DNA from: Hippopus hippopus
Taxonomy: Eukaryota > Mollusca > Bivalvia > Cardiida > Cardiidae
DNA length: 64,000 nucleotides
Assembly (NCBI GenBank): GCA_946811185.2
Contig: OX328112.1
Location: forward strand, 19,139,215 to 19,203,214
Direction of reading: 5' to 3'
The position numbers were made by a program, and so were the translations under genes. Positions 11,991-22,294 of the stretch are shown piece after piece (the stretch's first letter is position 1; each line of letters begins with the position of its first letter). The notes under the pieces were generated by a model that did not search any database, had not been told where the DNA came from, and saw only the letters and a program-made list of their open reading frames with translations.

Positions 11991-12299
11991 AAAGGGCTGT
12001 TAGGGTGTCCCTAAAAGGGACCTGGTTTTGGAGGTTGTGTTTTTTTCGTCTCACGTTGTTTTTTCCACTTCTAATGACAGCATCCGAAATTCGCTTGGCA
12101 AATGGGGCATGTTTCAACTCTTTTTTCTGATTACCATTGCTCCATTACCGAAAGTAATCTTCCTCCCAAATTCGATATCAACCAAAATGACATCCGGTGT
12201 TGTCTTTAAAAATAGTTGAACTAATCTTTCGCTGAGATCTTTGTATGGCTGTGTTATAGTTGTAGTTGTTTTTGTTCCTCCTCTCCTACGAAATGAGTG

Positions 12300-13060
12300 C
12301 TAAAAGCCTGAGCACTGAGTTGGACTTAGACTTTTTTCTGAGTTTTTTTTACTCTCTGGAGTGTAACTCTTCTGAGAGAAAAGAAGATTGCCAATAGAAA
12401 ATGTGTCATTTTTTGGCCGTTACCTAGCCTTTAATTGCAAATATCCTACATCACTGAGTTGGACTTAGACTTTTTTCTGAGTTTTTTACTCTTTGGAGTG
12501 TAACTCTTCTGAGAGAAAAGAAGATTGACAATAGAAAATGTGTCATTTTTTGTGCGTTACCTAGCCTTTAATTGCAAATATCCTACATCACTGAGTTGAA
12601 CTTAGTTTTTCTGATTTTTTCTGCATCTATGGATGAATTTTCTCTCTAAAAGTCTGAGCACTGAGTTGGACTTAGACTTTTTCTGAGTTTTTTTACTCTT
12701 CAGAGTGTAACTCTTCTAAAAGAAAGAAGTTTGACAATTTGAAGAAATGACAATTTGAAGATAGAACTTTCGTGGTAAATGGTTAGTCCTGAAAAGGACT
12801 GTTGGGTTAGCTCTGAAAAGAACTGTTGGGTTAGCCCTGAAAAGGGCTGTTTTGTTTTGGAGGCTGTGTTTTTTCGTCTCACGTTGTTTTTTCCACTTCT
12901 AATGACAGCATCCGAAATTCGCTTGGCAAATGGGGGCATGCTTCAACTCTTTTTCTGATTACCATTGCTCCATTACCGAACTAATCTTTCGCCGAGATCT
13001 TTGTATGGCTGTGTTATACGTTGTAGTTGGTTTTGTTCCTCCTCTCCTACGAAATGAGTG
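12300..13060. repeat. 761-bp segment present only in the left arm
   Basis: Inserted relative to the right arm and flanked by GAAATGAGTG at 12290-12299 and 13051-13060. It repeats TIR sequence in the same orientation: satellite units, then the 11900-12299 type segment in shorter form. It also contains a ~110-bp tandem pair (near 12340-12470 and 12470-12590) with the word CTAGCCTTTAATTGCAAATA. It looks like an unequal-exchange duplication. Confidence 0.75.
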
Positions 13061-13215
13061 TTTAGTTGTAATAACTGTTGACCTGCATTTAGATATTCTT
13101 GGAGAGCCTCGCGTAGTTGATAATTTATCTCCTCCATATTGATACTGCTTCCGAATATTGATACTGCTTCCGAATATTGATACCGCTTTCGAAGTGTTCG
13201 TTCGCTGAGTGTCAA
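12973..13215 (-). CDS. small unrecognised ORF in left TIR
   Basis: An 80-codon open frame rich in Gln, Leu and Glu that looks helical. I do not recognise it. The first methionines lie within a short tandem repeat of TATTGATACTGCTTCCGAA. The matching copy in the right arm (about 17360-17530, + strand) carries a stop early on and extends further, through a 78-bp segment this copy lacks (12150-12227 type sequence). It may be a decayed element gene present once per arm. Confidence 0.3.
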   Translation of the reverse strand: MTLSERTLRKRYQYSEAVSIFGSSINMEEINYQLREALQEYLNAGQQLLQLNTHFVGEEEQNQLQRITQPYKDLGERLVR

Positions 13216-13227
13216 AAAATGATGAAT

Positions 13228-13440
13228 GTATGGAAATAACGCTGGGTTTTATACGTTTAAGGAGGATTGAAATTTTTAAAGAGCGCGGACCTGACGGAAA
13301 CACCAGGATTGTACTGTGTGACACTGAGTTAGGAGTGGTAAAAACAGCATGAAACGCCGACGTGGGAAAAACATAGGAAAAAATGACGTCATGAGTCAAT
13401 CAGTTCAATCCTCCTGTAAAGCTATAAAACCCAGCGATAT
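13228..13440. promoter_or_regulatory. divergent TATA-like motif pair
   Basis: The word TATAAAACCCAGCG occurs on the minus strand near 13238-13252 and on the plus strand near 13421-13435. Each is preceded by a CAATCCTCC-like word, giving an inverted pair about 170 bp apart. The plus-strand copy points to the region beginning near 13470; the other points into the left TIR. A bidirectional promoter of the element is plausible but unproven. Confidence 0.4.
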
Positions 13441-13546
13441 TTTTACATAAAATCATATTTGTTCCAGTATGGTTCGAATTCTTGTCTACCCCCACTGCGC
13501 AAGCAGATGTCTGATAGAGTGAGGGAAATGTTTTGCCATACTTTTT

Positions 13547-14023
13547 TTACCCTTGTGTTTTGTTGATTTGCAAAAGAAACAGTTCTTTGTTACTCGTTTT
13601 TTCTTCTTTTCGTTGTTTTGCTTTTTTCTCCTCTTTTAGATCCAAAGTTTGTTGTTTTCTTAGATTATCGTTTGTTGATATTTTTTTCTCTGCCTGTTCT
13701 GTTATTTTGCAGATTTTTGAATCGGTGATATCCGTTGCGTCGGACTGCATGTCTACGGTCTGATTTTCAATCGGTGATATTGTAGTCTGTAGTGAACTTG
13801 TTTTCCATGTATTTTCGTTGTAGAATGAATTTAGTGTCCCGACGAATTTCGTATGTTGGAGATCGACAACGTTGTAAAACGATGGTGAAATTTCGATGTC
13901 ATGACTGTGTGGGTTCACGTAGACAAAAAAACAAATGTTCCTGTCTGATTTTCTTTTTTGGACAATTTCTGGACCAATGTCCTGCTTCGTTGCACGTAAA
14001 ACAAATATTTGTTCTCTCACCAT
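13547..14023 (-). CDS. unrecognised Lys/Glu-rich protein of the element
   Basis: A 158-codon frame with an ATG in good context (GATGAATGGTG). A TATA box (TATAAATAG, minus strand, 14092-14100) lies about 70 bases upstream. The N-terminal half looks globular; the C-terminal third is charged (LKEEKKAKQRKEEK) and probably coiled-coil. I do not recognise the family. It is the only uninterrupted gene-sized frame with its own promoter-like signal in the element's core, transcribed away from the polymerase fragments. Confidence 0.45.
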   Translation of the reverse strand: MVREQIFVLRATKQDIGPEIVQKRKSDRNICFFVYVNPHSHDIEISPSFYNVVDLQHTKFVGTLNSFYNENTWKTSSLQTTISPIENQTVDMQSDATDITDSKICKITEQAEKKISTNDNLRKQQTLDLKEEKKAKQRKEEKTSNKELFLLQINKTQG

Positions 14024-14084
14024 TCATCCGATATCGTTTGTCGAGCGTCGCTTGATCTATAACTCTGTAGCTGATAGTACAGCG

Positions 14085-14235
14085 TATAGAGCTATTTATA
14101 AAAAAATACGCTTCACTACTAGACGCTGACGTAGTGTACCTCTACCCAATTGTCTATTTATAGCAACAGACGCTAACATATTGTGATTTAACCCCTTGTC
14201 ACACTAAACGGCGTTTCCACTGAGTTGTCACGGTG
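14085..14235. repeat. duplicated TATA-containing segment, copy 1
   Basis: About 140 bp almost identical to 14979-15120, in direct orientation. Shared words include TATTTATAAAAAA, ACTAGACGCTGACGTAGTG, TCTATTTATAGCAACAGACG and AAACGGCGTTTCCAC. Each copy has TATTTATA boxes facing both ways. The two copies bracket the displaced polymerase palm fragment, which suggests the duplication accompanied the rearrangement. Confidence 0.75.
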
Positions 14236-14319
14236 TTGTTTAAGTTCCCAGACTGCCAAGAGATCGCAGGAAAAATGCGAAGCTCCCGTGGCCTATTATC
14301 GCGTTCCTGATGTTGATGA

Positions 14320-14760
14320 AAAAAAAGCAAGAAGGAAATCAAGTACATTGATATCTGTTCTCTGTACCCTTATGTTTGTAAACACAAATCCTATCCTGTA
14401 GGTCAGCCAGAAATTTTGTCTGCTGAGAATATTGACATGAACAATATTCGACAATATGAGGGCTTAATCAAATGCAAAGTTTTGCCTCCAACTGATTTGT
14501 TTCACCCCGTTCTCCCAGTTCACTGTAACAACAAAATGATGTTTCCACTCTGTATGAAATGTGCAGAAGAAAGTTCAAGTATTTGTAGCCATGGTGAAGA
14601 AAAGAGGGCTTTGGTCGGAACTTGGGTTACTTTTGAATTATTCAAGGCTCTTGACTGCGGTTATCAATTACTGCAAAGTAAAAAAGTTAAAAGTAGAAAA
14701 AGTCAAAAGTCTCTCTTATATAGATCTAGATCTACATGTTGTGAGGAAATATTCCCGTAA
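14320..14760 (+). pseudogene. displaced palm fragment of protein-primed family-B DNA polymerase
   Basis: An open frame without a credible start codon. It contains DICSLYP, which matches polymerase B motif A (DxxSLYP) of protein-primed polymerases. A joint then leads into a segment with TWVTFELFKALDCGY. That segment is also found after the exonuclease fragment at 16545-16625 and normally lies well downstream of motif A. Upstream the frame is blocked by stops at 14308-14319. Motifs B and C (YxDTD) are not seen. It lies upstream of the exonuclease fragment, opposite to the order in an intact enzyme. The sequence cannot encode a working polymerase. Confidence 0.7.
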
Positions 14761-14978
14761 AATGGTCTTTACAAGTGTGTGAACCAATAATTATTCCAAG
14801 TTATTTTTCTTGACATAAATTAACGAAAGTGTCAAGGAACTGTCATTCTTTTGTTAAGGAAATCAGGGATATTCACCCTATTTCACATGTACAAATCTAC
14901 GAAAGAAAAAAAATGCTTTCTACTTTTGACAACGCTCAAAATTCGAACTCACACCTTTTTTATATTAGTTAAGCATAT

Positions 14979-15125
14979 AGAGGTATTTATAAAAAAGCTT
15001 TACTAGACGCTGACGTAGTGTACCTCTGCCCAATGGTCTATTTATAGCAACAGACGCTAACATATTGTGATCTAAGCCCCTGTCACTCTAAACGGCGTTT
15101 CCACCGAGTTGACACGGTGTTAAGT
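14979..15125. repeat. duplicated TATA-containing segment, copy 2
   Basis: Second copy of the 14085-14235 segment. Here the TATTTATA boxes lie 100-250 bases upstream of the polymerase N-terminal frame (first ATG 15237), so it may be that gene's original promoter. Confidence 0.65.
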
Positions 15126-15197
15126 TCACAGAGTACCAACAAAGGTTTTCGTTTTGATTTCTGAACAATAGATTGAAATGCTCGAATCAAAGTTTTT

Positions 15198-16805
15198 TTG
15201 CCCAGAAGAAAAAATCCATTATTCAAATTGGCAATCATGACCAACTATGTTTTGCAAGAGCCGTTGTTGTGGGAATTTGCTACAGTGAACGTGAAAACAC
15301 CGGGGCATGGAATAGAAAAATGGGATCGTATTAGTCGTTCAAACCGCCCTCTTCAAAAGACTGAAGCTGAGAAATTGTTGAATGAAGCTGGAGTTTCACC
15401 AACACAACCTGTAGGAATTGACGAATACAAAAAAATTCAAGCATTCTTGTATGAAAAAGGCTATGTCATTAAAGTTCATCAACAGCATTCAAAAGTGGAA
15501 AAAAATATTTGAACATCCAGAAGTGAAAACCAATAGTAAGATCATACATTTGTAGTTTCATCAAAACCATTATGACTACATCAAATCTATCAAAGGTTTT
15601 TTTTGTTGTGGATATTATTGTGAGTTCTGTGATGTGGGTTACTCTCACCGGGAAAGTCATGCTTGTTCAATTATCTGCAAAGGCTGTTACCGCAAAGGAA
15701 AATGTCCATCAGATTCAAAAGAATATGTTTGCAGTTATTACAGTAGACGATTTTTTAGTGCTGAATGCTTTGAAAATCACAGAATTGTTCAAGGTAGAGA
15801 AAAGAAATCCATTTGTGAATTAGTGAAACTCTGTTCAAAATGTGGTGTGCAATATCTTGTCAGAAAGAAAAATCATGTTTGCAAGGAAAGAAAAGGTGTC
15901 ATATCTGTAAGAAAATTGTTAACTTTTTTTATCGATGCTATATTCAGCCTTACCAAAGTAAGTTGAACCATGACAGCGATGACGAGACGAGTTCTTCTGT
16001 AGTCAAAAAAAACACAGTTTATTTTCTTTTGATTTTGAATGCAAACAAGACACAGGTGTACACATCCCGAATTATTGTATTGCACACAGAGCATGTGATG
16101 AATGTATCGATAAATCACTTGATTTTCATTGTTCTACATGCAGTGAATTTGAAGAGGGTAGGGAAGTTATTTTTCAAGGTGAAGAAACTTTGAGTCAATT
16201 TTTGCAAGTGGCTCTTTTCAAAACATCATAAAGGAGTCACGGCTATTGCCCATAATTTCAAAGGTTATGACGGTCAGTTCATTCTTAGCTATATTGTCAA
16301 AGTTGGGTTAAAACTTCCAAAATTGATCATGAATGGAAACAATATTATGAAGTTAGAACTGAATGGTGTACGTCTGGTCGATTCTTTCAATTTCATGAGC
16401 TTTGGTTTGGCAAAATTTCCAGCCATATTTGGTCTTCAAGAAAATAAAAAAGGTTACTTTCCTCACTGGGCAAATACAGATGAATTTTGGAGTTACATTG
16501 GACCTTACTTGGATATGTCTTATTACAAACCCGGGCATGGTAAAGAAGAGAGGGCTTTGCTCGGAACTTGCGTTACTTTTGAATTATTCAAGGCTCTTGA
16601 CTGCGGTTATCGATTATTGCAAGTGTATGAAATTTGGCATTTCAATTCTGTGTCAGATCAGTTCTTTAAACGTTATGTGGACAATTTCTTTGAAAATTAA
16701 GCAAGAAACCTGTGGTTATCCAGATCGGTGTCAATCAGACTCAGAAAGAGCAATTGCACAAAGACATTACGGAATATGAAGCCAAATGTGAAACTCGTGG
16801 TGTTT
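15198..16805 (+). pseudogene. protein-primed DNA polymerase B, N-terminal and exonuclease part, frameshifted
   Basis: Successive frames carry, in order: an N-terminal region (15198-15512; first ATG 15237); a Cys/His-rich zinc-binding-like region (about 15610-15900); an exonuclease I motif (FDFE, about 16037); and, after another frameshift near 16210, an exonuclease II motif (HNFKGYDGQFI, about 16254-16286). A deletion near 16530 then joins the thumb-like segment TCVTFELFKALDCGY. A last frameshift near 16690 leads into a region resembling the conserved stretch before motif B, and the similarity ends near 16800. At least three frame breaks and a large deletion of palm motifs make it nonfunctional. 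The Cys-rich N-terminal region followed by this exonuclease is typical of Polinton polymerases. Replication by protein priming is family knowledge. Confidence 0.75.
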
Positions 16806-17252
16806 GTGAATTTGCATTGTAAAAAATTTGTTATATACTGTTTTGCGAATAATTCATTGTAAATAATTCATTGCAAAAAAAATATTTCAGTGTGAATTTT
16901 TTTCATTGTTAAGAAATTTTTTTCAGTGTGATTTTTTCATTGTCAAGAATTTTTTTATGATGCTTTTGCAAAAAAAAATGTTTCCTTGCGAATTTTTTTC
17001 ATTGCCAAGAAATTTTTTTCATTGTCAAGAAATTTTTTTATGATGCTTTGCAAAAAAATGTTTCATTGTTTAGTTCTGTTCAGTAAATAAAAGTTCAATA
17101 AATAAAAGTTCAAAAACAATAGATCTCTTCATTCTGTTTTTGCCCCAAAGACTTGTTCTGTCTACATTTTTTTTCCATACACCGTCTCATAACTTTTTTG
17201 CTATATTAGCATGAAACGTAGCATGGAAAAAATGTATGGGCTTTCTGCCAGA
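16806..17252. repeat. T-rich degenerate repeats after the polymerase remnant
   Basis: Units built from TTCATTGTCAAGAATTTTTT and TTTGCAAAAAAATGTTTC recur several times between 16830 and 17070, followed by AATAAAAGTTCA twice. No gene is seen. Confidence 0.55.
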
Positions 17253-18337
17253 TCCGAGCTCTTTAAAAAATTTCAATCCACAGTAAACGTATAAAGCTCG
17301 ACGTTATTTTCATACATTCACCATTTTTGGCTCTCAGCTAACGATCACTTCGAAAGCAGTATCAATATTCGGAAGCAGTATCAATATGGAGGAGATAAAA
17401 TTATCAACTATGTGAGACTCTCCAAGAATATCTAAATGCAGGTCAATAGTTATTACAACTAAACACTCATTTCGTAGGAGAGGAGGAACAAAAACAACTA
17501 CAACTATAACACAGCCATACAAAGATCTCAGCGAAAGATTAGTTCAACTATTTTTAAAGACAACACCGGATGTCATTTTGGTTGATATCGAATTTGGGAG
17601 GAAGATTACTTTCGGTAATGGAGCAATGGTAATCAGAAAAAAGAGTTGAAACATGCCCCATTTGCCAAGCGAATTTCGGATGCTGTCATTAGAAGTGGAA
17701 AAAACAACGTGAGACGAAAAAAACACAACCTCCAAAACCAGGTCCCTTTTAGGGACACCCTAACAGCCCTTTTCAGGGCTAACCATCTACCACGAAAGTT
17801 CTACCTTTCTTCAAATTGTCAGACGTAAGTTCTATCTTTTTTTTCAAATTGTCATTTCTTCAAATTGTCAGACGAAAGTTCTACCTTCAAGCTATCAGAC
17901 GAAAGTTCTATCTTCAAATTGCCATTTCTTCAAATTGTCAGACGAAAGTTCTACCTTCAAGCTATCAGAAGAAAGTTCTATCTTCAAGTTGTCATTTCTT
18001 CAAATTGTCACAGCTCTTTTCAGAGCTAACCCAACAGTCCTTTTCAGGACTAAGCATCTACTACGAGTTCTATCTTCAAGAGGACAGACGAAAGATCTAT
18101 TTTCAAGTTGTCAGACGAAAGTTCTACCTTCAAGCTATCAGAAGAAAGTTCTATCTTCAAGCTGTCAGACGAAAGTTCTATCTTCAAGTTGTCATTTCTT
18201 CAAATTGTCACAGCTCTTTTCAGAGCTAACCCAACAGTCCTTTTCAGGACTAACCATTACCATGAAAGTTCTATCTTTCTTCAAATTGTCAAACTTCTTT
18301 TAGAAGAGTTACACTCCGAAGAGTAAAAAACTCAGAA

Positions 18338-20238
18338 AAAGTCTAAGTCCAACTCAGTGCTCAGGCTTTTAGAGAGAAAATTCATTCATAGATGCAGAAA
18401 AAAATCAGAAAGACTAAGTCCAACTCAGTGATATAGGGACAAATTCCTTTTAGAAAAGAGAATTCATTCATAGGGTAAAAAAAAGTCTATGTTCAACTCA
18501 ATGGTTAGCCATTTAGAAAAGAGAATTCATTCATAGATGTAGAAAAAAGTCTAAGTCCAACTCAGTGATATAGGGACAAATTCCTTTTAGAGAGAAAAAA
18601 TCATTCATAGATGCAGAAAAAAGACTAAGTCCAACTCAGTGGTCAGGCTTTTAGAAAGAAAATCATTCATAGGGTAAAAAAAAGTCTATGTTCAACTCAA
18701 TGGTTAGGCATTTAGAAAAGAGAATTCATTCATAGATGTAGAAAAAAGTCTAAGTCCAACTCAGTGATATAGGGACAAATTCCTTTTAGAAAAGAAAAAT
18801 CATTCATAGATGCAGAAAAAAGACTAAGTCCAACTCAGCGCTCAGTCTTTTAGAGAAATCATTCATAGATGCAGAAAAAAGTCTAAGTCCAACTCAATGG
18901 TCAGTCTTTTAGAGAGAAAAATCATCCATAGGGTGAAAAAACTAAGTCCAACTCAATGGTCAGGCTTTTAGAAAGAGAGAAAATCAATCATAGGGTAAAA
19001 AAGTCTAAGTTCAACTCAATGATTAGGCAATTAGAAAAGAGAATTCATTCATAGGTGAAAAAAACTAAGTCCAACTCACTGATATAGGGACAAATTCCTT
19101 TTAGAGAGAAAAATCATTCATAGGATGAAAAAAAGCTAAGTTCAACTCAATGGCCAAACATTTAGATAAGAAAAAAGTCTAAGTCCAACTCACTGATATA
19201 GGGACAAATTCCTTTTAGAAAAGAAAAAATCATTCATAGATGCAGAAAAAAGACTAAGTCCAACTCAAGGTCCAGACATTTAGAAAGAAAATTCATTCAT
19301 AGGGTGAAAAAACTAAGTCCAACTCAGTGATATAGGGATAAATTCCTTTTAGAGAGAAAAAAATCATACATAGGTGAAGAAAAAAAACTAAGTCCAACTC
19401 AGTGATCAGGCTTTTAGAAAGAGAGAAAATCATTCATAGGGGAAAAAAGCTAAGACCAACTCAGTGATATAGGTTAAATTTCCTTTTAGAAAAGAGAAAT
19501 CATTCATAGAGATGCAGAAAAAAGTCTAAGTCCAACTCAATGGTCAGGCAATTAGAAAGAGAAAAAAATCATACATAGGTGAAGAAAAAACTAAGTACAA
19601 CTCAGTGCTCAGACATTTAGAAATCATTTATAGTGCAAAAAAATCTAAGTCCAACTCAATGGTCAGGCTTTTAGAAAGAGAGAAAATCATCCATAGGGTA
19701 AAAAACTAAGTCCATCTCACTGATATAGGGACAAATTCCTTTTAAAAAAGAAAAAATCATTCATAGATGCAGAAAAAAGACTAAGTCCAACTCAAGGTCC
19801 AGACATTTAGAAAGAAAATTCATTCATAGGGTGAAAAAACTAAGTCCAACTCAATGGTCAGGCAATTAGAAAGAGAAAAAAATCATACATAGGTGAAGAA
19901 AAAACTAAGTACAACTCAGTGCTCAGACATTTAGAAATCATTTATAGTGCAAAAAAATCTAAGTCCAACTCAATGGTCAGGCTTTTAGAAAGAGAGAAAA
20001 TCATCCATAGGGTAAAAAACTAAGTCCAACTCACTGATATAGGGACAAATTCCTTTTAGAGAGAAAAATCATACATAGGGTAAAAAAAAGTCTAAGTTCA
20101 ACTCAGTGCTCAGACATTTAGAGAGAAGAAATCAATCATAGATAAGAAAAAGTCTAAGTCCAACTCAATGGTCAACCTTTTAGAGAGAAAAAAATCATTC
20201 ATAGGGTGAAAAAAACTAAGTCCAACTCAGTGATCTGG
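18338..20238. repeat. satellite-like tandem array inside right TIR
   Basis: Mirror image of the 9525-11425 array: about 30 units containing CTAAGTCCAACTCA, with the same order of long and short units wherever I compared them. Confidence 0.85.
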
Positions 20239-20609
20239 CCATTTTTTACCCAGTCTGTCAGTCATAAGGCCTACACTTTGAATGCTAAATCCCTCTCAGG
20301 GAAGAGAACCTAGGGACAAAATAAAAAAAATCTTTCGGGGACAGCAAATAGGGACACATCCCCAGAGTGTCCTCCGCAAGGCCGCCATTTTGAATGCTAA
20401 ATCCCGCTCAGGGACGGGAGCCTAGGGACAAAATAAAAAAAAAATCTTTCGGGAGGGCAAACTAGGGACACATCCCCAGAGTGTCCTCCGCAAGGCCGCC
20501 ATTTTGAATGCTAAATCCCTCTCAGGGACGTTACCATACGGACAAAATCTTTCGGGGACAGCATATAGGGACACATTTTTTGTCAGGGACGGTGATATAC
20601 GGCACTCAG

Positions 20610-20663
20610 GGACGTCTCCATACGGACACACTCAGGCCGGAGTGTGTCCGTATGGAGACGTCC
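20610..20663. repeat. perfect subterminal hairpin, right end
   Basis: Mirror of 9214-9267: 24-bp arms and a 6-base spacer, ending nine bases inside the element boundary. Confidence 0.85.
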
Positions 20664-20672
20664 TTTACTACT

Positions 20673-20678
20673 TATGGA
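20673..20678. repeat. right target-site duplication (TATGGA)
   Basis: Matches 9199-9204 and follows the last base of the element (CTACT). Confidence 0.88.
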
Positions 20679-21121
20679 TAGAATACATAAAAAATCTGAT
20701 GGCTAAACTATTATTTTTTGTAAGCCAATTAGAAAATGCGTGACTGTGAAGAAAGAAAATCTTAAGAATTAGAAGTAGATTGCAGTTGAGCATCGTTTTA
20801 TCGAAACAGTCCCACTTTTACCTTTGATTGGACAGTTACCAAACACTCTAAATCCCAATTCTTATTTGCAAAACTTACTATCTGGTTATTGGAGACGCAT
20901 CGCCTCAGCCAATCAGATGGCTTTTGGTAGAAAAATGTAGAATGACTGGTTGGCACGGACCTTGGCCTGGCGATGTTGTATCACAAAAATCTAAATCATA
21001 AACTGCTTAGTTGTTACGCATAGTTGTTAAGTATATTTGCTTTGATGTGAATGATAAAGCTTAAAAATCTATACTTCTCGCTTTTTCCTCACTTTCCTCA
21101 CTAGTTCATTGATTCAAAATT
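20679..21121. other. intergenic DNA without recognised feature
   Basis: Unique-looking AT-rich sequence. It is the downstream continuation of the pre-insertion site. No gene was seen. Confidence 0.4.
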
Positions 21122-21334
21122 TTAACCCTTATCATACTAATTAAGTTACGTCAAACCTTCCAGCCAATAGTAAAAAACCCAAATATTGCAATTTCAAAGT
21201 TGTCAGTTGTGAAAAAAAAATCTCCTTATCGGACGGTGAAGTTCAAGATGAGACTGCACGTTTTGTGCAGTCTCATCTTGATCTACACTGGCCGCAAAAG
21301 CGCCTTGAGCCTGCTTGGCAGCCTAAAGGTTTAA
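21122..21334. mobile_element. TTAA-bounded palindromic MITE, family B
   Basis: Starts TTAACCCTTATC and ends at TTTAA. The core near 21238-21290 is a palindrome of AAGATGAGACTGCACGTT type, flanked by CTCCTTATCGGACGGTG and CTACACTGGCCGCAAAAGC. No coding capacity. The family has about 20 copies in the window. Confidence 0.75.
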
Positions 21335-21394
21335 AAAAAGTTGTGCCGCCTTTCATCGCTTATTTTTCTCTTCCGCCTTCTTTATGCTTTGTGT

Positions 21395-21725
21395 CGGCTT
21401 CGGAGGCGCAGTCAGTCATATGCAGGACTTGAAACCAAGGGGTCACTGGTTGGAGTCCCGAGCTCGACCAATGTCTTTCTGATGATTGATGAAAGTCATT
21501 GTGACGGGATTCATACCTCTCTCACCAGTTATCATTGTTTCGAGGATGGTCGTGTGGGAAAGCAGCCAGTGGCTTGGTAGGAATATTGTGCCGAAGACAA
21601 GTAAAAGTCATGTAAAAAAAAAAAACTGCAGAAAAGCATGGATAGGTGCACTGGCCGCGTAATATCACCGAAACGATTTCGAAAATGGCGTTTAACAGAC
21701 AGACAAACAAACAAACAAATTTTAT
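21395..21725 (+). mobile_element. tRNA-derived SINE, type 1
   Basis: A decayed tRNA-like head (GCAGTCAGTCATATGCAGGACTTGAAACC) is followed by a body containing GTGACGGGATTCAT, TCTCTCACCAGTTATCATTG and AGCATGGATAGGTGCACTGG. It ends in a (ACAA)n tail at 21702-21719. It is the same family as 24945-25285. Confidence 0.7.
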
Positions 21726-21754
21726 CACTGGTGATTCTCACAATAACAGTTGGA

Positions 21755-21965
21755 TCCTCAACTTAGTTTGCTAAGCGCGACTCAAAGACCTTTCGTGGAA
21801 CGTGTAGATCGAGATCAGCCTGCACCCATCGTGCAGTTTGATCTTGGACCTGCACCGTCCGATAAGGAGATATCCCAACCCCCCCCCCTCCCCTTTTGAA
21901 TAGCAATATTTTGGTTTCTACTATTGGCTGGTTTCAACTAATTTGTTAAGCAGGTTTAGGAATAG
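21755..21965. mobile_element. palindromic MITE, family B (partial)
   Basis: GCTAAGCGCGACTCAAAGACC, a palindromic core with CTGCACCCATCGTGCAG, then CGATAAGGAGATATC. The family order is inverted relative to 21122-21334. A C-run interrupts the right half. Confidence 0.65.
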
Positions 21966-22054
21966 GCAGTGTCTCACAATCCTTTCAGAAATGGTATAAT
22001 GCAAAACGAAAAATATTGTATGCACGGAGTAACGAGGTCATCCTTTATTGTGCT

Positions 22055-22272
22055 TTAACGGCTCTGATACTGCGAAAGTTTTTTGAAAACATTATAGGAA
22101 AAGGAGAAAATGCTGGTTACCACCAGCATTTTCTTCTTTTTCCACAGCGTTTCCTGCCCTTTTAAAGACAAATCCCATCCTATCATTTAAGCCGGAGTGT
22201 ATTCATATTTATCTTCTGCGAGGGTTTTCAATGCAGATTAGGCTGTTTGTTTTACATCTGGTAAAAGGTTAA
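22055..22272. mobile_element. TTAA-bounded palindromic MITE, family A
   Basis: TTAACGGCTCTGA at the left end and GGTAAAAGGTTAA at the right. The central palindrome at 22083-22151 has ATGCTGGTTACCACCAGCAT at its centre, a 3-base duplication relative to other copies. Confidence 0.7.
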
Positions 22273-22294
22273 AACGTCGAAACTCGTTAAAGGT

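Larger units (their letters stand above)
9205..13289 (+). repeat. left terminal inverted repeat
   Basis: Positions 9205-12299 pair with 17464-20672, with no net length change except a 114-bp extra copy in the right arm: paired coordinates sum to 29877 outside it and 29763 inside. Sampled stretches are identical. Positions 12300-13060 (761 bp) are absent from the right arm. They are a partial second copy of inner-arm sequence, bounded on both sides by GAAATGAGTG. Positions 13061-13289 pair again with 17253-17463, but with many mismatches. Confidence 0.85.
9205..20672. mobile_element. Polinton/Maverick-like element, internally deleted, with giant TIRs
   Basis: An 11,468-bp element that begins AGTAGTAAAGGACGTC and ends with its exact complement (..TACT), flanked by TATGGA on both sides. 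The left inverted repeat is about 9205-13289 and the right about 17253-20672. The 4-kb middle holds fragments of a protein-primed family-B DNA polymerase plus one unrecognised gene. Polintons are known for 6-bp duplications, an AG start, long TIRs and such a polymerase. Typical elements are 15-20 kb and also carry an integrase, a packaging ATPase, a protease and capsid genes, none of which I can see. This copy therefore looks non-autonomous and internally deleted. The polymerase pieces are out of order and frameshifted. The insertion lies about 500 bp downstream of the STAND gene. Confidence 0.85.
17253..20672 (-). repeat. right terminal inverted repeat
   Basis: Inverted copy of 9205-13289. 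It lacks the 761-bp segment of the left arm and has an extra 114-bp unit at 20393-20506, a second copy of the subterminal module containing CGCCATTTTGAATGCTAAAT. Frames in this arm have identical partners in the left arm, for example 18108-18326 and 11437-11655. Confidence 0.85.
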
